DNA from: LMUY01 sp965199095 | Lineage (GTDB): Bacteria; Pseudomonadota; Alphaproteobacteria; Acetobacterales; Acetobacteraceae | Direction of reading: 5' to 3' | DNA: 64,000 nt | Assembly (NCBI GenBank): GCA_965199095.1 | Contig: CBDAQM010000006.1 | Location: 248,001 to 312,000, forward strand | Part shown: positions 61,529 through 64,000 of the stretch, in pieces | Layout: every line of letters begins with the position of its first letter | How positions within the stretch are numbered: the first letter of the stretch is position 1 | Notes under the pieces: model-generated | Told to the model about the DNA's origin: nothing | Databases searched by the model: none | The model's input: the letters and a program-made list of their open reading frames with translations, nothing else | Made by a program: the position numbers and the translations under genes

Positions 61529-62773
61529 GTGATCAAGATGAGTCCGTGGATCGGCCTGCCGGTCGTCAACTTCTTCATGGCCGATGTCGGCGGCGGCATG
61601 GGGCCGTTCCTGTCCACCTGGCTGGCGCAGGCGCAGCACTGGCCGCCCAACGAGATCGGCGGCGTGCTGTCGGCCGGGCTGATCGTCGGGATGCTGATGG
61701 CGACCCCCGCCGGCGCGCTGATCGACCGGATCGGGCGGCCCCGCATGATGCTGTTCGTGACCTGCCTGATGATCATGGGCGGCACGCTGGCGATGTTCGT
61801 GGTGCAGGGCTGGTGGCCGGTCCTGACGGCGCAGATCGTCGTCGCGAGCGGCGGCGCCCTGGGCGCGCCGTCGCTGACCGCGCTGACCATGGCGACGATT
61901 GGCAAGAACGGCTTCCCGCGGCAGCAGGGCATCAACCAGGCGGCGACCCACACCGGCAACGTGGTCGCCGCGGCGCTGATCTGGGCGGCCGCCTTCGCGG
62001 TCGGCGCGGCGTCCGCCATCGCCGTGCTCGGCCTGATGGCGACGGGCATGCTGGTCGCGCTGCTGTTCTATCCGCGCGATGCGCTGGACCACACGCGCAT
62101 GGCCGGGCGGGAGCGCCGCAAGAAAGGGGAAAAGCGCGGCAGCACCCGTGCCCTGCTGCGCAACAAGCGCCTGATCGTCGTGATCCTGTCGGTCGGGCTG
62201 TTCAACCTCGGCAACGCCGCGGTGCTGCCCCTGCTCGGGCAGCGGCTGGCCATGGACGGGCAGCATAATGCGACCCAGTGGCTGGCGATCCTGGTGGTCG
62301 TGGCGCAGACCGTCATGGTGCCGGTCTCCTGGCTGGCCGGCCACCTGGCGGAGAAGTTCGGCCGCCGCATCCTGCTGATCGCATCCTGCGCCGTGCTCCC
62401 CGTGCGGGGCCTGCTGGCGGCGATGTCGCATAGCCCTGCGGCGCTGGTCGCCATCGAGGTGCTGGACGGCCTGGGCGCCGGGCTGATCAGCGTCGCCGCC
62501 CCGGCGGCCGTGGCGGATCTGACCTATGGCGGCGGACGCACGCAGACGGCGATGGGGTCGCTCGGCACCATCCAATCCCTTGCCTCCGCCCTGTCCGCCT
62601 ACGCGGCCGGGCTGGCCGTGGTGCATCTGGGCTGGACGCCCACCTACGGCATGCTCGCCGTGGTGCCGCTGGCGGGCATCGGGCTGCTCTGCACCATCCA
62701 TTTGCGGGACGAACACGCGGCGCAGCCTGGTCACACCGGGGAGAAGGCGGCCGCCATCAGCGCGCGGGTATAG
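61529..62773 (+). CDS. Major facilitator superfamily transporter
   Basis: A 414-residue membrane protein with twelve predicted helices. The MFS loop 2-3 motif GALIDRIGRPRMMLF is clear, and a second is AGHLAEKFGRRILLI. The first half includes FFMADVGGGMGPFLSTWLAQ, seen in MFS members annotated as drug or sugar exporters. The charged central loop is REYRRKK-like (GRERRKKGEKRGSTRALLRN). Start GTG 61529 or ATG 61538. Its last 43 bp overlap the end of the convergent ATPase gene. The substrate is unknown. Confidence 0.88.
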   Translation: MIKMSPWIGLPVVNFFMADVGGGMGPFLSTWLAQAQHWPPNEIGGVLSAGLIVGMLMATPAGALIDRIGRPRMMLFVTCLMIMGGTLAMFVVQGWWPVLTAQIVVASGGALGAPSLTALTMATIGKNGFPRQQGINQAATHTGNVVAAALIWAAAFAVGAASAIAVLGLMATGMLVALLFYPRDALDHTRMAGRERRKKGEKRGSTRALLRNKRLIVVILSVGLFNLGNAAVLPLLGQRLAMDGQHNATQWLAILVVVAQTVMVPVSWLAGHLAEKFGRRILLIASCAVLPVRGLLAAMSHSPAALVAIEVLDGLGAGLISVAAPAAVADLTYGGGRTQTAMGSLGTIQSLASALSAYAAGLAVVHLGWTPTYGMLAVVPLAGIGLLCTIHLRDEHAAQPGHTGEKAAAISARV

Positions 62774-64000
62774 GGCTCGCGCGGGGCGGCGAACACGGCG
62801 TCCGCCTCGCCTTCTTCGACCACCCGGCCGGCGCGCAGCACGATGACGCGGTGGGCCAGCGCGCGGACCACGGCCAGGTCGTGGCTGATGAACAGGTAGG
62901 CCAGGCCATGGCGCTGTTGCAGGTCGCGCAGCAGCGCCACGATCTGCGCCTGGACGGAGCGGTCCAGCGCGGAGGTCGGCTCGTCCAGGATCAGCAGGCG
63001 CGGTTGCAGCACCAGGGCGCGGGCGATGGCGATGCGCTGCCGCTGGCCGCCGCTGAATTCGTGCGGGTAGCGCACCGTGGCATCCGGCGGCAGCCCGACC
63101 TCCGCCAGGGCAGCCGCAACCCGGGCGGCCATGACCTTGGCGCCCAAGCGCTCATGCACCCGCAATCCCTCGGATACGAGGTCGCCGACCGCCATGCGCG
63201 GCGAGAGGCTACCGTAGGGATCCTGGAATACGATCTGCATCTGCGAGCGGCGGCGGCGCAGGCCGGCCGGCGTCAGCGCCTGCAAATCCTCGCCGGCAAA
63301 CGCCACCCGGCCGGCCGCCGGGGTCAGGCGCAGCAGGGCCAGGCCCATGGTCGATTTGCCGGACCCGCTCTCCCCCACCAGCCCCACGGTCTCGCCCGCC
63401 CGGATGGTCAGCGAGACGTGGTCCACCGCCCGCAGCGACGCCGCCGCCCGACGGAACAGCCCGCGCCGGGTGGTGAAGTCGACGCAGATGTCGGAGGCTT
63501 GCGTCAGCATCGGCGCCCCCGGCGGCAGCGGGTTCGGCCTGCCCCGCGGCTCCGACTCCACCAGCATGCGGGTGTAGGGATGGGTGGGATTGGTGAACAC
63601 CGCCTCCGCCGCCCCCTGCTCCACTATTACGCCGTCCTTCATGACGCAGACCCGGTCCGCATAGCGCCTGACGACGCCGAGGTCGTGGCTGATCAGCAGC
63701 AGCGCCAGGCCGCGCTTCGCCTTCTGCGCCGCCAGCAGGTCCAGGATCTGCGCCTGGATGGTCACGTCCAGCGCGGTGGTCGGCTCGTCGGCGATGAGCA
63801 AGGCCGGGTCGTTGGCCAGCGCCATGGCGATCATCACGCGCTGCCGCTGGCCGCCGGACAATTGGTGCGGCAAGGCATCCAGCCGCCGTGCGGCGTCGGG
63901 GAAGCCGCAGGAATCCAGCAGCGCCACGATCGCGGAACGGGTGGGCCGGCGGCCATGCAGCGCCATCGCCTCCCCCACCTGGCGCCCGACCCTGTGCAGC
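62731..64000 (-). CDS. ABC transporter double ATP-binding protein (5' truncated by window end)
   Basis: The frame is open to base 64000, so the N-terminus is missing (the edge reads LHRVGRQVGEAMALHGRR, inside domain 1). Domain 1 keeps LSGGQRQRVMIAMAL and LLIADEPTTALDVT. Domain 2 has GESGSGKSTMGLALL, LQIVFQDPYGSLSPRMAVGD, FSGGQRQRIAIARAL and LLILDEPTSALDRS. It is a YejF/DppDF-like ATPase for peptide-type uptake; its partner genes lie outside the window. It is a second member of the type found at 6623-8290. Confidence 0.93.
   Translation of the reverse strand, partial: LHRVGRQVGEAMALHGRRPTRSAIVALLDSCGFPDAARRLDALPHQLSGGQRQRVMIAMALANDPALLIADEPTTALDVTIQAQILDLLAAQKAKRGLALLLISHDLGVVRRYADRVCVMKDGVIVEQGAAEAVFTNPTHPYTRMLVESEPRGRPNPLPPGAPMLTQASDICVDFTTRRGLFRRAAASLRAVDHVSLTIRAGETVGLVGESGSGKSTMGLALLRLTPAAGRVAFAGEDLQALTPAGLRRRRSQMQIVFQDPYGSLSPRMAVGDLVSEGLRVHERLGAKVMAARVAAALAEVGLPPDATVRYPHEFSGGQRQRIAIARALVLQPRLLILDEPTSALDRSVQAQIVALLRDLQQRHGLAYLFISHDLAVVRALAHRVIVLRAGRVVEEGEADAVFAAPREPYTRALMAAAFSPV

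Overview
The window is G+C-rich (roughly two thirds G+C by eye) and densely coding. It comes from an alphaproteobacterium, most likely Rhodospirillales/Acetobacteraceae. Clade markers are a fused ispDF gene, a dus(nifR3)-ntrB-ntrC-ntrY-ntrX cluster, a CBP3-type cytochrome bc1 chaperone next to a YceD/DUF177 gene, the block yceD-rpmF-plsX-fabH-ihfA-merR, and many branched-chain amino acid and peptide ABC transporters. No phage, CRISPR array or rRNA operon is visible. The only RNA gene I can support is tRNA-Pro(GGG).

Layout. 1-5 kb: the tail of an ABC exporter, an aldo/keto reductase, a coniferyl-aldehyde-type dehydrogenase, a YfcG/YghU-type glutathione transferase, an orphan receiver protein, a Nudix hydrolase and a hotdog thioesterase. 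5-12 kb: a minus-strand peptide-type ABC operon (binding protein, two permeases, double ATPase) whose last gene is a flavin monooxygenase-like enzyme overlapping the ATPase by 4 bases. 12-17 kb: gluQ, two alpha/beta hydrolases, an HNH endonuclease, an amidohydrolase and an ABM-domain protein. 17-21.6 kb: a first Liv-type transporter in which the LivM permease and LivG ATPase are one polypeptide. 21.9-23.7 kb: a soluble chemoreceptor with two PAS domains. 23.7-26.7 kb: a tightly overlapping operon of aat, two paralogous exported proteins and an MsrQ-like membrane haemoprotein. 26.7-32.1 kb: xthA and a second, unfused livK-H-M-G-F operon. 32-36 kb: small metabolic and regulatory genes. 36.2-44.3 kb: lolA and the Ntr nitrogen-control cluster. 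44.3-47.2 kb: ispDF, a DMT exporter, a small lipoprotein and a charged helical protein. 47.4-48.6 kb: a two-gene nuclease module (PD-(D/E)xK + HEPN protein, and RusA) beside tRNA-Pro. 48.7-53.7 kb: the lipid/ribosome/IHF block, the bc1 chaperone and bamE. 53.7-64 kb: hemW, a molybdopterin-fold protein, a complete IS4-family element, a DUF4337-like protein, rsmI divergent from an LpoA-like lipoprotein, a PhoR-like kinase, an MFS transporter and a truncated second double ATPase.

How the parts fit. The bulk is housekeeping (translation accuracy, lipid and isoprenoid synthesis, outer-membrane assembly, nitrogen sensing) mixed with uptake and catabolism modules. Many operons are translationally coupled through ATGA, GTGA or TTGA overlaps. 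Intergenic palindromes recur. Two of them separate a substrate-binding gene from its permease genes, and a third was split by the IS4 element, which left a 9-bp target duplication.

The best candidates for something undescribed are the PD-(D/E)xK-HEPN/RusA pair at tRNA-Pro and the aat-linked operon with two exported cysteine-pair proteins and an MsrQ-like partner. Both are inferences from motifs and gene order.
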